Shown here in pieces: positions 8,356-16,981 of a stretch of DNA of 64,000 nucleotides (position 1 is the stretch's first letter; the number at the start of each line of letters is the position of its first letter). This DNA is from Parafannyhessea umbonata (GTDB taxonomy: Bacteria > Actinomycetota > Coriobacteriia > Coriobacteriales > Atopobiaceae). The DNA is taken from positions 1,488,001 to 1,552,000 of the forward strand of contig NZ_LT629759.1 in the NCBI RefSeq assembly GCF_900105025.1, read 5' to 3'. The notes beneath the pieces are model-generated. The model was not told the DNA's origin. It saw nothing but the letters and a program-made list of their open reading frames with translations, and made no database searches. A program made the translations under genes and the position numbers.

Positions 8356-9414
8356 ATGCGCATGTTCAGGAACGACTACTCGGAGGGGGCGGCGCCGCGG
8401 ATCATGGACGCGCTCGTGGCCACGAACGACGAGCAGTGCGTGGGCTACACGGAGGGCGACCCGCACTGCAAGCGGGCGCGGCGCCTGATCCTGGACGCGT
8501 GCGGCCTGGACGAGGGCGAGGCCGACGTGCAATTCTGCGTTGGCGGGACGTCCGCGAACGTGATAGGCGTGACGGGGATGCTGCGCGACTGGGAGGGCGT
8601 CATCTGCACGCGTGACGCCCACATAAACGTGCACGAGACCGGTGCCGTGGCCGCGTGCGGCAGGACGGTCCTGCCCACGGACGACGCGGACGGGTTTCTG
8701 TCTCCCGAGGGGGCGGAGCGCGTGTACGCGTTCCAGACGTCGTGCGGCCGGCACATGACGCGGCCTGCCGCCGTGTACGTCACGAACGCGACGGAGCTCG
8801 GCGGCGTGTGGGACGCCGCTCGCCTGGACGCGATCTGCGACTGGGCGCACGAGCGCGGGCTGAGGGTGTTCCTGGACGGCGCGCGGCTGGCGTCCGCGCT
8901 CACGTCCGAGGGAAACGACGTGACGCTTTCGCACATCGCCCACACGGTCGACGCGTTCTACCTGGGCGGAACGAAGAACGGCATGCTGTTTGGCGAGGCG
9001 ATGGTCATCCGCGACGAGAGGCTTCGCGAGGCGTTCCCCTTCCTGGTGAAGGAGCGCGGCGGACTCGTCGCAAAGGGCAGGCTGCTCGGCGTGCAGTTCG
9101 AGGCGGCGTTCGAGCGCGGCGAGGGCGACGCGGAGGCGCCGTACTGGAGCATGGCGCGCCACGCGAACCGCATGGCCGCGGACCTTCGCGCGGGCTTGGT
9201 GGGCCTTGGCTTCGAACCCTATGGCAGCTCCCCCTCCAACCAGCAGTTCTTCGTGGTAAGCCCCGCACAGCAGGCTGCGTTCGAGCAGGCCGTGGGCGCG
9301 GAGACGTTCTACGTCCTCGACGCCGGCCGGAAGGTCGTGAGGTTCGTAACGTCCTGGGCAACGTCGCGCGGGGACGTGGACGACCTGTTGGAGTTTGCCG
9401 CGACAATCGCGTAG
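8356..9414 (+). CDS. ltaE: Low-specificity L-threonine aldolase (beta-eliminating lyase fold)
   Basis: PLP enzyme expected to cleave (allo-)threonine to glycine and acetaldehyde. Evidence: MFRNDYSEGAAPRIMDAL at the N-terminus, DVQFCVGGTSANVIGV (family: F..GGT.AN), HINVHETGA, the PLP-aspartate context RVFLDGARLASAL, and the pyridoxal-lysine region FYLGGTKNGMLFGEA. Length (352 aa) fits. It stands alone, convergent with the acyltransferase 17 nt downstream and with no room for a separate terminator. A related tyrosine/tryptophan lyase is less likely given the length and motifs. Confidence 0.9.
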   Translation: MRMFRNDYSEGAAPRIMDALVATNDEQCVGYTEGDPHCKRARRLILDACGLDEGEADVQFCVGGTSANVIGVTGMLRDWEGVICTRDAHINVHETGAVAACGRTVLPTDDADGFLSPEGAERVYAFQTSCGRHMTRPAAVYVTNATELGGVWDAARLDAICDWAHERGLRVFLDGARLASALTSEGNDVTLSHIAHTVDAFYLGGTKNGMLFGEAMVIRDERLREAFPFLVKERGGLVAKGRLLGVQFEAAFERGEGDAEAPYWSMARHANRMAADLRAGLVGLGFEPYGSSPSNQQFFVVSPAQQAAFEQAVGAETFYVLDAGRKVVRFVTSWATSRGDVDDLLEFAATIA

Positions 9415-9431
9415 CGGCGTCGCGCCGACGG

Positions 9432-11957
9432 CTACGCGCTCTTTGCGCTGCCGTCGGCGGCAGAGCCCTTCTCCACCGCAGCGCTCACGAGCTTCGCGTA
9501 CGCCTTCCGTCCCGACTTCGTCAGCGTCACGCCGTCGGACTTGAAGTACTCGTCGTGCCCGGCGGAGGCGGCGTACCAATCGATGAGCCGCACGCTCTTG
9601 CCGGCCTTCGCCGCCTTGCGCAGCACCTGGTTGTTCGCCTCGCAGTATGTTGCGGTGGACCTGCAGGTCACCAGGTAGATGACCCTGCCCGCCTGTCCGG
9701 ACGCGTCTGCGCCAGAGCCAGACGCGTCCTTCTCGCCCTTGGAACCGTCGCCCGAGCCCTCGACGGCCGCAATCATCCGCGCCACGGCCTTCGCGTCTAG
9801 CGGCGCGGAGTCGTCCGGGTCGATCGCAACCACGTCGCCGGCCGTTCCCGCCTTCGCGTAGCCGGCCCACGCCCGCGCCGTCGCCTTTGCGTCGCGCCCG
9901 GCCGCCGCGTCGATCATCGCCTGCGGCATCGCGGCGGAAAGCTCGTCCGCGGCCGCGAGCGTCGTGGCATCGCCCAGCACGATGGCACTGTACGTCGTGT
10001 TCTCACGCGTGGGCTTCACGTAGCTGGTCGCCTTCACGACCAGGTTCGCCATCTCCTGCGCGTACTGAGGCCGCAGGTGCGTCCCATCGTCCCAGAACCA
10101 CTCGTCGTGGCCGGACGACGCACCGTACCAGTCGATGACCCCCACGTTCTCGTGCGCGTCGCCAAACGATTTCAGCAGTGCGTTGTTTGCCGAGACCCAG
10201 TCCTCCGGTGCCCTGTTGTTCACGAACCACAGCCGGCGCTTCTTGCCGACCGCGTCGTAGATCTGCTGCAGCGTGTCCTGCGTCAGCGCGCCGTTCGTGC
10301 CAACGGCAAATATCACGGTATCGCCCACGACGCCCTGGTCGGCGTACTTGCGGTATACGTCCAGCGCGTCCGTGGCCTGCCTGCCCACCTTCGCATCGAC
10401 CATACCGTATGGAAACGCCTCGTTCAGCGCGTCGCGCGCGCCCAGCGTCACGGAGTCGCCTATCAGCAGCACGTCGTACTTCCCCGCCGCAAGCGGCTTC
10501 CTCAGGGTGGCCGCGCTCACGCGGTGGGCGTCGGGCTCCCCGCCCACCGCGGCGACGGGCGGTGCGAACGCGAGGCCCCACGCGGCCACCGCGCACACGA
10601 GCACGGGCACCGCTGCCCTTGGCACGCGACGCATTGCGCCCAGCGCCGCGGCAACGTGGCCCCGCCTCCCGGCGCCGGACTCGGTCCTGGCCGAAGCCGC
10701 GCGCACGGAGGCGGCAGGCAGGATGGGCTGCGCAAGCGCCGCGAGGTACGACCGGAGCGACCCCTTGCGCAGGGGCTCCTCCACCAGGCGGTAGCTCAGC
10801 TCCGCCGCCGCGAGTATTACGCCCAGCTCGAGCGCGACCTGCCACGGCGCGAGCGCCGTGGTGGAGTTTCGCGGCTGCATCAGCTCGACCACGGGGTAGT
10901 GCCACACGTAGATCGCAAACGAGCGGGAGCCCACCCACGCCAGCGGGCGCCACGACATCACGCGCGAGACCACCGTGCCCGCAGGCACGAGCGCCGCCAC
11001 CGCCACGGCCGCGATGATCGAGCACAGCAGGATGCCCCCGTAGTACGAGAAGGACGTGTACCCCTCGGTCGTCACCATCATCACGACGAGCGCCGCCACA
11101 GATCCAAGGCCCGCGAGCTCGAGCGCCAGGCGCCGCCAAGGCGCGGCGGCAGGCGCCGTGGCCCGGCTCTTCTCGCCAAAAGGCCACACGAATGCCAGGA
11201 TGCAGCCCAGAAGCAGGCTCTGGGCGCGGGTGTCCGTGCCGTAGTACGCGCGCGACGGGTCGGCGCCGGGCACGTACAGCGCCGCCATCAGCGCGGCGGA
11301 GGCAAGCGTCAGCACCGCGAGCACTATGACCACGCCGCGGCGGTCGTGCCAGCGCGGCCCGCCGCCCCGGGGAATCGCCCGCATCAGCAGCATGAGGATG
11401 GGCGGCCACGCCAGGTAGAACTGGAACTCCAGCGCGAGCGACCAGAAGTGCGTCAGCGGCGACGGCGCACCGGCCGCCGCGAAGTACGACTCGTGGCTGA
11501 AGATCTTTGTCCAGTTGAGCGCCATCAGGAGCGCGGGCACCACGTCCGGGCGCATCTTCGTGAGCAGCTGGCGGTTCGCGACGGTGCACACCGCGGCCGT
11601 GATGGCGACGAAGACGACGCACGTGGGAAGGAGCCGCTTGACGCGGCGCATCCAGTAGGAGCCCAGGCGGATGGTACCCGTCCTTGCGAGCTCGGACAGA
11701 AGCCCCGCCGTCGCAAGGTAGCCGGAAAGCACAAACAGCACGGTCACGCCCAGAAGGCCGCCCGTGCACCACGCAAGCCCCATGTGATAGAAGACCACGC
11801 CCAGAGCGCACACGGCGCGGAGCCCGTCGAGCGACGTGACGTAGCGGCGCGAGGAGCCGGCCGCCTTTGGAGCCGCCGCCCTCCGGGGCCTCTGCCCCGT
11901 CCGCGGTGCCTGTCGTGCGGAACCCGTGCCCGCGCGTCGTGTCGTGCGTCCTGCCAT
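9432..11957 (-). CDS. Membrane O-acyltransferase (OafA/OatA type) with two SGNH domains
   Basis: Integral-membrane acyltransferase 3 protein expected to O-acetylate a cell-surface glycan. Residues 1-40 are basic and disordered. The acyltransferase-3 domain (about 40-390, ten or so membrane segments) begins YVTSLDGLRAVCALGVVFYHMG, with the family's catalytic histidine in FYH. After a cytoplasmic linker and a last membrane helix (about 445) comes an extracytoplasmic SGNH domain with LLIGDSVTLG, FAVGTNG and WFWDDGTHLRPQ (D-x-x-H). A second SGNH-like copy follows with GDATTLAA and YFKSDGVTLT, where the Ser and His positions are replaced; the copies share (V/L)IDWY(G/A)AS(S/A)GHDE. Length of 841 aa exceeds the usual 600-650 because of this duplication. 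Confidence 0.88.
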   Translation of the reverse strand: MAGRTTRRAGTGSARQAPRTGQRPRRAAAPKAAGSSRRYVTSLDGLRAVCALGVVFYHMGLAWCTGGLLGVTVLFVLSGYLATAGLLSELARTGTIRLGSYWMRRVKRLLPTCVVFVAITAAVCTVANRQLLTKMRPDVVPALLMALNWTKIFSHESYFAAAGAPSPLTHFWSLALEFQFYLAWPPILMLLMRAIPRGGGPRWHDRRGVVIVLAVLTLASAALMAALYVPGADPSRAYYGTDTRAQSLLLGCILAFVWPFGEKSRATAPAAAPWRRLALELAGLGSVAALVVMMVTTEGYTSFSYYGGILLCSIIAAVAVAALVPAGTVVSRVMSWRPLAWVGSRSFAIYVWHYPVVELMQPRNSTTALAPWQVALELGVILAAAELSYRLVEEPLRKGSLRSYLAALAQPILPAASVRAASARTESGAGRRGHVAAALGAMRRVPRAAVPVLVCAVAAWGLAFAPPVAAVGGEPDAHRVSAATLRKPLAAGKYDVLLIGDSVTLGARDALNEAFPYGMVDAKVGRQATDALDVYRKYADQGVVGDTVIFAVGTNGALTQDTLQQIYDAVGKKRRLWFVNNRAPEDWVSANNALLKSFGDAHENVGVIDWYGASSGHDEWFWDDGTHLRPQYAQEMANLVVKATSYVKPTRENTTYSAIVLGDATTLAAADELSAAMPQAMIDAAAGRDAKATARAWAGYAKAGTAGDVVAIDPDDSAPLDAKAVARMIAAVEGSGDGSKGEKDASGSGADASGQAGRVIYLVTCRSTATYCEANNQVLRKAAKAGKSVRLIDWYAASAGHDEYFKSDGVTLTKSGRKAYAKLVSAAVEKGSAADGSAKSA

Positions 11958-12020
11958 GCGTGAAGACCAATCGACCGTAGCCCTAGCGGCCAGCGGCCGC
12001 GTAACTTCCCGTCCATAAGT

Positions 12021-12650
12021 CTAGCAATAGCTGGCAAGCAGGCGCAGCGCGTCGCGGCGCATGACGCGCATTTCAAACGGCACGTCCAGCGCACAGGTCA
12101 TGACGGCATCCCCCAGCTCTGCGGAGCGCAGCTCCCAGCCCAGGAGCACCTCCGGGCGCTTGCGCGGGTCCACGGCAAAGCCCGTGCCCATCGCCTTCAG
12201 GATGGCCTCGCGACGGGTCCACGCCCGTGCCCATGCCGCGCGCCTCTCGCGCGTGGAGCCGTCGCCCACGGCGGCGCGCTCCGCCTCGTCGTAGTACTTG
12301 CGCGTGATGAGGTCCTCCACGTCGCGGTAGCGCGACGGGACCTCCTCCAGGTCTATCCCCACGGGACGCGCCGCCACGGCCAGCGCCACCATGCCCACGT
12401 CGTTCGTGAGGTTGAACTCCGGGCCGCCCGCGACGTACGGCTTGCCGTACTCGCCGTAGCCCACGTCCGCGTCGGCCACAACGCCCAGCACGTCGCGCGC
12501 CAGAAGGCCGCCTCCCAGCGCCTCCAGCCTCACGCGCGCTGGCCCCACCTCGGAGCGCCTGGCGTACATGGGCGCCACGACGTCGCGACACGCGTCCTCG
12601 TGCCCGGCCAACGGCGCGCAGTCAAGCACGTGCACCACGACCTTCTCCAC
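12021..12650 (-). CDS. 4'-phosphopantetheinyl transferase, Sfp type
   Basis: Transfers phosphopantetheine from CoA to carrier proteins. Motifs: GKPYVAGGPEFNLTNDVGMVALAV (P-pant transferase region with N-L-T in place of the usual N-x-S), the Mg-binding VGIDLEEV, and WARAWTRREAILKAMGTGF (W-x-x-K/R-E-A-x-x-K). Length is 209 aa. The start is GTG 12650 with GGAGG upstream, 18 nt after the NlpC-like gene. A carrier-protein partner is not in the window; fatty-acid ACP or a surface-polymer carrier are possible targets. Confidence 0.88.
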   Translation of the reverse strand: MEKVVVHVLDCAPLAGHEDACRDVVAPMYARRSEVGPARVRLEALGGGLLARDVLGVVADADVGYGEYGKPYVAGGPEFNLTNDVGMVALAVAARPVGIDLEEVPSRYRDVEDLITRKYYDEAERAAVGDGSTRERRAAWARAWTRREAILKAMGTGFAVDPRKRPEVLLGWELRSAELGDAVMTCALDVPFEMRVMRRDALRLLASYC

Positions 12651-12668
12651 CAGGCTCGCCTCCCGTCG

Positions 12669-13199
12669 TCACGCGAGGGCGACGCCCCGCATCCATCCCC
12701 AGCGCGGCTGCTCCCACGCCCCGTACGCACCGTACCACAGCGCGAGCGGCACCGTGCGCACGCCATGGTCCGCGCTGTCCATCACCATGCCGTCGCCCAC
12801 GTAGATGCCAACGTGTCCATGCCGCGCCGCCTGCGGGCTCGCCGGACAGCGCGGCACGGCCACGATCATGCCCACGCGCAGGTCGCCGGGGTCGGCCAGC
12901 GTGCAGTGGCGCTCGTACAGCGCGCGGGCGTCACCGCACTCCAGCCCCAGGCCAAACCACTGGAACACGCCCTCCACCCACGCGGCGCAACCGTTCGGCC
13001 CCGGCCACGGAAATCCCTTCGCATGCACCACCAGGCTGCGCTGGTCGCGACTCGCGGACGCCAGCTCCTCCGGAACGTGACCTCGCCCGGTCGCAAGGCG
13101 CCTCATGGGCAGCCCGCGCCGGGCGAGAAGAACCTCGAGCCTTCGCAGTCGCTCCGTCTCTGGGTCGGGCGCATCCTCCGCCCGCGGGGAGTCGGCCAC
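12669..13199 (-). CDS. NlpC/P60-like cysteine hydrolase
   Basis: 176-aa protein whose C-terminal 130 residues look like the NlpC/P60 papain-like fold. Catalytic Cys is suggested by PNGCAAWVEGVF and His by ARHGHVGIYVGDGMVMDS, with GDLRVGMIVAVPR between them. No signal peptide or membrane helix is visible; residues 1-55 are charged, so either export is unconventional or the substrate is intracellular. GTG 13199 begins 1 nt after the DUF47 stop, giving strong coupling with the phosphate-transport pair. A copy of the GGCGAGAAG repeat (13122-13130) encodes LLA here. Confidence 0.7.
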   Translation of the reverse strand: MADSPRAEDAPDPETERLRRLEVLLARRGLPMRRLATGRGHVPEELASASRDQRSLVVHAKGFPWPGPNGCAAWVEGVFQWFGLGLECGDARALYERHCTLADPGDLRVGMIVAVPRCPASPQAARHGHVGIYVGDGMVMDSADHGVRTVPLALWYGAYGAWEQPRWGWMRGVALA

Positions 13200-13200
13200 G

Positions 13201-13821
13201 CTACGCGCTCTTCATCACGACGGTGCGCACGACCTGCGCCGTGTGGTCGCAGGCGTCGATGCAGCTCTCCATGCGGTCGAACAGGCGCAGCCACGTCACG
13301 GTGGTGCGGCCGTTCTCCTCGTCGTGGAACAGCCTGCGCACGCCGCCGTTGTACACGACGTCGCCCTCGTCCTCGATGTCGGAGATCATGTTCGCGTGCT
13401 CCATGACCTCCGGGTCGCCCTTGTAGTTGGGCAGATGGTCGATCATCTTGCTCACCTCGTCCACGCAGCGGCGCGTCAGACGTGCCATCTGCACCGCCTC
13501 GCCGCGCATCTCCTGAACGTTGAACAGGTCCAGGCAGAGCGCGGCGCCGTTCATGTAGTCCATGATGTCGTCCATCGCAAGCGCGAGGTCGCTAATGTCC
13601 TGGCGGTCGAACGGCGTGATGAACGAGTCGTACAGCTCTCGCATGATGCGCTGGACCTTGTTGTCGCACTCGCTCTCGTACACCTTGAGCTCCGGGATGC
13701 CGGGAAACGTCTGCGGATAGCCCTCCATCACCTCGACGTAGTGGTCGCACGCCTCGACGAGCTTGGCGGCTAGGTCCTTGAACAGGGTATAGAAGATGTC
13801 TTCCTTCTTGGCGCGTGCCAT
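13201..13821 (-). CDS. DUF47/PhoU-like Pit accessory protein
   Basis: All-helical cytosolic protein of the DUF47 (YkaA) family, usually encoded next to Pit phosphate transporters and thought to regulate them. Seen here: N-terminal FYTLFKDLAAKLVEACDHY, a central ALAMDDIMDYMNGAA and C-terminal LRLFDRMESCIDACDHTAQVVRTVVMK, matching the E/D-x-x-x-D metal-binding repeats of PhoU-like helices. Length (206 aa) is normal. It lies 15 nt after the pit gene, in the same operon. Confidence 0.93.
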   Translation of the reverse strand: MARAKKEDIFYTLFKDLAAKLVEACDHYVEVMEGYPQTFPGIPELKVYESECDNKVQRIMRELYDSFITPFDRQDISDLALAMDDIMDYMNGAALCLDLFNVQEMRGEAVQMARLTRRCVDEVSKMIDHLPNYKGDPEVMEHANMISDIEDEGDVVYNGGVRRLFHDEENGRTTVTWLRLFDRMESCIDACDHTAQVVRTVVMKSA

Positions 13822-13836
13822 GTGGTCTACCTCCAG

Positions 13837-14886
13837 CTAGAAGATGATCAGGAAAATCTTGGCGAGCACGAAGCCGATGACTCCGCAGCCCGGGAAGGTG
13901 AAGATCCAGGTGTAGACCATCTCCTTCGCGACGCCCCAGTTGACGGAGCGCATGTTCTTCGCGGCGCCCGCGCCCATGATGGCCGCGGTCTTCGCGTGCG
14001 TGGTCGATACGGGAAGGCCCGTGAGCGTCGCGACCAGAAGCGACGCGGTGGCCGAGACGGACGCGGCAAAGCCCTGGTACTTCTCCATCTGCACCATCTG
14101 CATGCCGACCTTCTTGATGATGCGCTTGCCGCCCACGGCCGTGCCGATGGCCATCGTGCCCGCGCAGAGCACCTCGACCCACAGCGGGAAGCCGCCCATA
14201 TCGGACGCCTTGAGCCCGGCAGAAAGCGCGATGGCGAGCATGGCCGTGGACATGAACTTCTGACCGTCCTGCGCACCGTGCATGAGGGCGACGCCGGCAG
14301 CTCCCGCAACCTGCAGCTTCCCAAAGAGGGCGTCCGTCTTCGCACGGTTCGCATGCCGAAGCGCCCGCTGTATGACCCAGGCAACAAGCCATCCTGCCGC
14401 AAAGCCAGCGGCCGTGGAGAAGACCAGGCCATACACGACCTTCATCCACTCCCCGAAGTTCACGCCGGAGAGTCCGCCGTGCACGGCAAGCGCCGCGCCC
14501 GTGAGGCCCGCGATGAGCGCGTGGCTCTCGCTCGTGGGGATGCCGAAGATCCAGGCGCCCACGCCCCACGCCACGATGCCCACGGTCGCCGCGGCAAGCG
14601 CAATGAGCGCCGCATGCGTGTCGCCGCCAAAGTCGACCATGCCGCTGATGGTGTCCGCGACGGCCGTCGAGACGAACGTCATCGCGACGAGGCCGATGAA
14701 GTTGCAGACCACGCTCATGGCGATGGCGGCCTCGATGCTGATGGAGCGCGTGCCCACGGGCTCCGCGATCGCGTTCGCGGCGTCGGTGGCTCCGTTCACG
14801 AAGATGGTCCCCAGCACCAGGGCCATGACGACGGCGAGGAAGGGGTTCGCCTCGAGCATCGCCAAAAACTGCGAAAAGCTGACCAA
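13837..14886 (-). CDS. pit: Low-affinity inorganic phosphate transporter, PiT family
   Basis: Membrane phosphate:cation symporter. The two inverted PiT repeats are clear: GTIFVNGATDAANAIAEPVGTRS with GIPTSESHALIAGLTGAALAVHG, then MHGAQDGQKFMSTAML with GLPVSTTHAKTAAIMGAG. About ten membrane helices, 349 aa. The start is set at a TTG (14886) because AAAGGAG lies 6 nt before it, the promoter would initiate near 14904, and homologues begin at this point. The frame stays open to 15102 but that part lies upstream of the promoter. Confidence 0.9.
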   Translation of the reverse strand: MVSFSQFLAMLEANPFLAVVMALVLGTIFVNGATDAANAIAEPVGTRSISIEAAIAMSVVCNFIGLVAMTFVSTAVADTISGMVDFGGDTHAALIALAAATVGIVAWGVGAWIFGIPTSESHALIAGLTGAALAVHGGLSGVNFGEWMKVVYGLVFSTAAGFAAGWLVAWVIQRALRHANRAKTDALFGKLQVAGAAGVALMHGAQDGQKFMSTAMLAIALSAGLKASDMGGFPLWVEVLCAGTMAIGTAVGGKRIIKKVGMQMVQMEKYQGFAASVSATASLLVATLTGLPVSTTHAKTAAIMGAGAAKNMRSVNWGVAKEMVYTWIFTFPGCGVIGFVLAKIFLIIF

Positions 14887-14910
14887 AGTGACTCCTTTCT
14901 TTACATCCCG

Positions 14911-14939
14911 ATGATAAAGGGAGGTGTCACTGCCAACAA
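14911..14939 (-). promoter_or_regulatory. Predicted pit promoter
   Basis: Minus strand: -35 TTGTTG (14939-14934), 17-nt spacer, -10 TATCAT (14916-14911). The expected transcription start is about 18 nt before the TTG start codon. No obvious Pho box of the 22-bp direct-repeat type was recognised. Confidence 0.55.
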
Positions 14940-15063
14940 TGTAATCGCCCACAAGGTGGCAATGCCTTACTTTTCGCTTACATTGCACTAATTGGCTGGT
15001 CAATTGCCCCGTCTTGCGCGAATCCGAACACAGGCGCTCCACATGAGCCATCTGGCGTGCGAC

Positions 15064-15092
15064 AAAAAGGGCGCGCCCAAACGGACGCGCCC
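15064..15092 (-). terminator. Terminator of the amino-acid ABC operon
   Basis: Minus strand: stem GGGCGCG / CGCGCCC (15092-15086 with 15075-15069) around a 10-nt loop, followed by TTTTT. It is a good rho-independent terminator. A GGCGAGAAG repeat (15118-15110) lies between the last stop codon and this stem. Confidence 0.8.
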
Positions 15093-15129
15093 CCGTCGAC
15101 ACGGTAGTTCTTCTCGCCCGGCGTCGTGC

Positions 15130-15330
15130 CTAGCGATAGCGCAGCGAGACCTCCATGAAGCTCGCCTTGCCGTCTATGTAGTCCTTGAACGCGATGGTCG
15201 GGTCCTTGCCGTGGAAGCTCGCGCACAGGCCGCACTGGTCGCAGTCCGCGATGCATGGGTACTGCGACTTCACGTACCAGAGCCTGTCCATGCGAGAAGA
15301 GCTTGCGATGTCGGGCGCGGAGTCTGCCAT
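15130..15330 (-). CDS. 66-aa cysteine-cluster protein at the end of the ABC operon, function unknown
   Basis: I do not recognise this protein. It has one cysteine cluster, CIADCDQCGLC (C-x3-C-x2-C-x2-C), like half of a ferredoxin or a zinc knuckle, followed by a charged tail (FKDYIDGKASFMEVSLRYR). ATG 15330 has GGGGAGG 7 nt upstream and lies 18 nt after the ATPase stop, so it is part of the transporter operon. It could be a metal- or redox-sensing accessory protein; that is inference. Small size and clean translation signals support a real gene. Confidence 0.65.
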   Translation of the reverse strand: MADSAPDIASSSRMDRLWYVKSQYPCIADCDQCGLCASFHGKDPTIAFKDYIDGKASFMEVSLRYR

Positions 15331-15348
15331 GGGCCTCGCCTCCCCTCG

Positions 15349-16107
15349 CTAGTGTCCCTTGATGGACTCGAGGAACTCGCGGGCGCGCTCGGTCTTGGGG
15401 TGGTCGAAGAACTCGTTCGGGTCACCCTCCTCCAGGATCTGGCCGTCCGCCATGAACTCGACGCGGTCGGCCACGCGACGGGCGAAGTTCATCTCGTGCG
15501 TGACGACGACCATGGTCATGCCCTCGCGCGCAAGCTCGACCATGACGTCGAGCACCTCGTTGATCATCTCGGGGTCGAGGGCGGACGTCGGCTCGTCGAA
15601 CAGCATCGCCTTCGGGTGCATCGCCAGTGAGCGCGCGATGGCGACGCGCTGCTGCTGGCCACCGGAGAGCTGCGCGGGCACCTTGCTTGCCTGCTCCGCC
15701 ACGCCGACGCGACGCAACAGCTCCATGGCCTCCTGCTCCGCCTTCTTCTTGTCCACGTGCAGCACCTCGACGGGCCCCATGGTCACGTTTTCGAGGATCG
15801 TCTTGTGCGCGAAGAGGTTGAACTGCTGGAAGACCATGCCGATCTCCGCGCGCATCGCGGCAAGCTCCTTGCCCTCCTGGGGAAGCGGCTTGCCCTCGAT
15901 CAGGATCTCGCCGGAGTCGATGGTCTCGAGGCGGTTTATCGTGCGGCATAGCGTCGACTTGCCGGAGCCGGACGGGCCTATCAGCACCAGCACCTCGCCC
16001 TTCTCGACCTGAAGGCTCACGTCCTTCAGGACGTGGAGGTCGCCAAAGTGCTTCTCTACGTGCCTCAGTTCGATCGTTGGGGTCTTGCGCTGCGTATCTT
16101 CAGACAT
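15349..16107 (-). CDS. Polar amino-acid ABC transporter, ATP-binding protein
   Basis: GlnQ/GluA-type ATPase energising amino-acid uptake. Walker [11 protein letters not shown]-loop [10 protein letters not shown], signature LSGGQQQR, Walker [14 protein letters not shown] and switch His in VVVTHEM are all present. Length is 252 aa. It is fourth in the operon, after the binding protein and two permeases. Motifs such as [15 protein letters not shown] and [17 protein letters not shown] are typical of the polar amino-acid subfamily. Confidence 0.95.
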   Translation of the reverse strand: MSEDTQRKTPTIELRHVEKHFGDLHVLKDVSLQVEKGEVLVLIGPSGSGKSTLCRTINRLETIDSGEILIEGKPLPQEGKELAAMRAEIGMVFQQFNLFAHKTILENVTMGPVEVLHVDKKKAEQEAMELLRRVGVAEQASKVPAQLSGGQQQRVAIARSLAMHPKAMLFDEPTSALDPEMINEVLDVMVELAREGMTMVVVTHEMNFARRVADRVEFMADGQILEEGDPNEFFDHPKTERAREFLESIKGH

Positions 16108-16132
16108 TGGATGCTCCTATCAAGCGTGCGGG

Positions 16133-16981
16133 CTACACCGGGTTCTCCTGCGAGCGCGTGACCACCTTGGCGCCGCTTCTGCGCGCCAGGTTGACTGCCC
16201 ACTGGTTGATTGCGTAGTTGATGAGGATGTAGATGATCGCCACCACGAAGTACACCGAGACGAGCGCGTCGTAGTTGCTGATGAGCACGCGAGCGTTCTG
16301 CAGCAGGTCCGGATAGCTCACCACGTACGCGACGGAGGTGTCCTTCACCACGACGACGAGCTGCGAGATGAGCGACGGGATGACATAGCGGATGGCCTGC
16401 GGCAGGATGATCTTGCGCATGACCTTGCCCTCCGTCATGCCGATGGAGAGCGCCGCCTCGCGCTGGCCCTTGGGCACGGCGTTCACGCCGGCGCGGAACA
16501 CCTCCGCGAGCACGCCGGACGCCGTGAGCGCGATGGGCAGCGTCAGCATCCAGAACGAGGGCATCTTGATGCCGTAGCCGGGGATGACCAGGAAGAAGAA
16601 GTAGATCAGCAGAAGCGAGGGGATGCCCCTGAAGAAGTTGATGACCACGCGGAAGACGGTGCTCACCACGCGGTTGTGGCTGATTCTACCCAGCATGAAC
16701 AGGATGCCAAGAACGAGGGCGATGGCACCGGCGCACAGCGCAACCTCCGCCGTGCCGGCGAGCCCCATGAGCAGGAAGCGCCACGTAGACCACTGCGCGA
16801 AGAAGTACCAGTAGCGAGAGTCGAACTGGCCCATCTCGTACAGTCTTGCCACGACCCACGCCACGATCGCGACGATCGCGATGGACGTGACGACGGTCCC
16901 CACCACGATGCGACGCCTTGTCCGAGGACCCGGGGCCTCGTAGAGCGCGTCGCGCATGGATACGCTGCTTGCGGCACTCAT
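16133..16981 (-). CDS. Polar amino-acid ABC transporter permease (GluD/GlnP type)
   Basis: Inner-membrane permease of the His/Glu/Gln family. The protein has a long N-terminal helix (residues about 22-45), five more membrane segments and the EAA loop FRAGVNAVPKGQREAALSIGMTEGKVMRKIILPQAIR. GIPSLLLIYFFFLVIPGYG is family-typical. Its ATG overlaps the stop of the preceding permease (ATGA). Length is 282 aa, longer than its partner because of the N-terminal extension, as in GluD. Confidence 0.93.
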   Translation of the reverse strand: MSAASSVSMRDALYEAPGPRTRRRIVVGTVVTSIAIVAIVAWVVARLYEMGQFDSRYWYFFAQWSTWRFLLMGLAGTAEVALCAGAIALVLGILFMLGRISHNRVVSTVFRVVINFFRGIPSLLLIYFFFLVIPGYGIKMPSFWMLTLPIALTASGVLAEVFRAGVNAVPKGQREAALSIGMTEGKVMRKIILPQAIRYVIPSLISQLVVVVKDTSVAYVVSYPDLLQNARVLISNYDALVSVYFVVAIIYILINYAINQWAVNLARRSGAKVVTRSQENPV

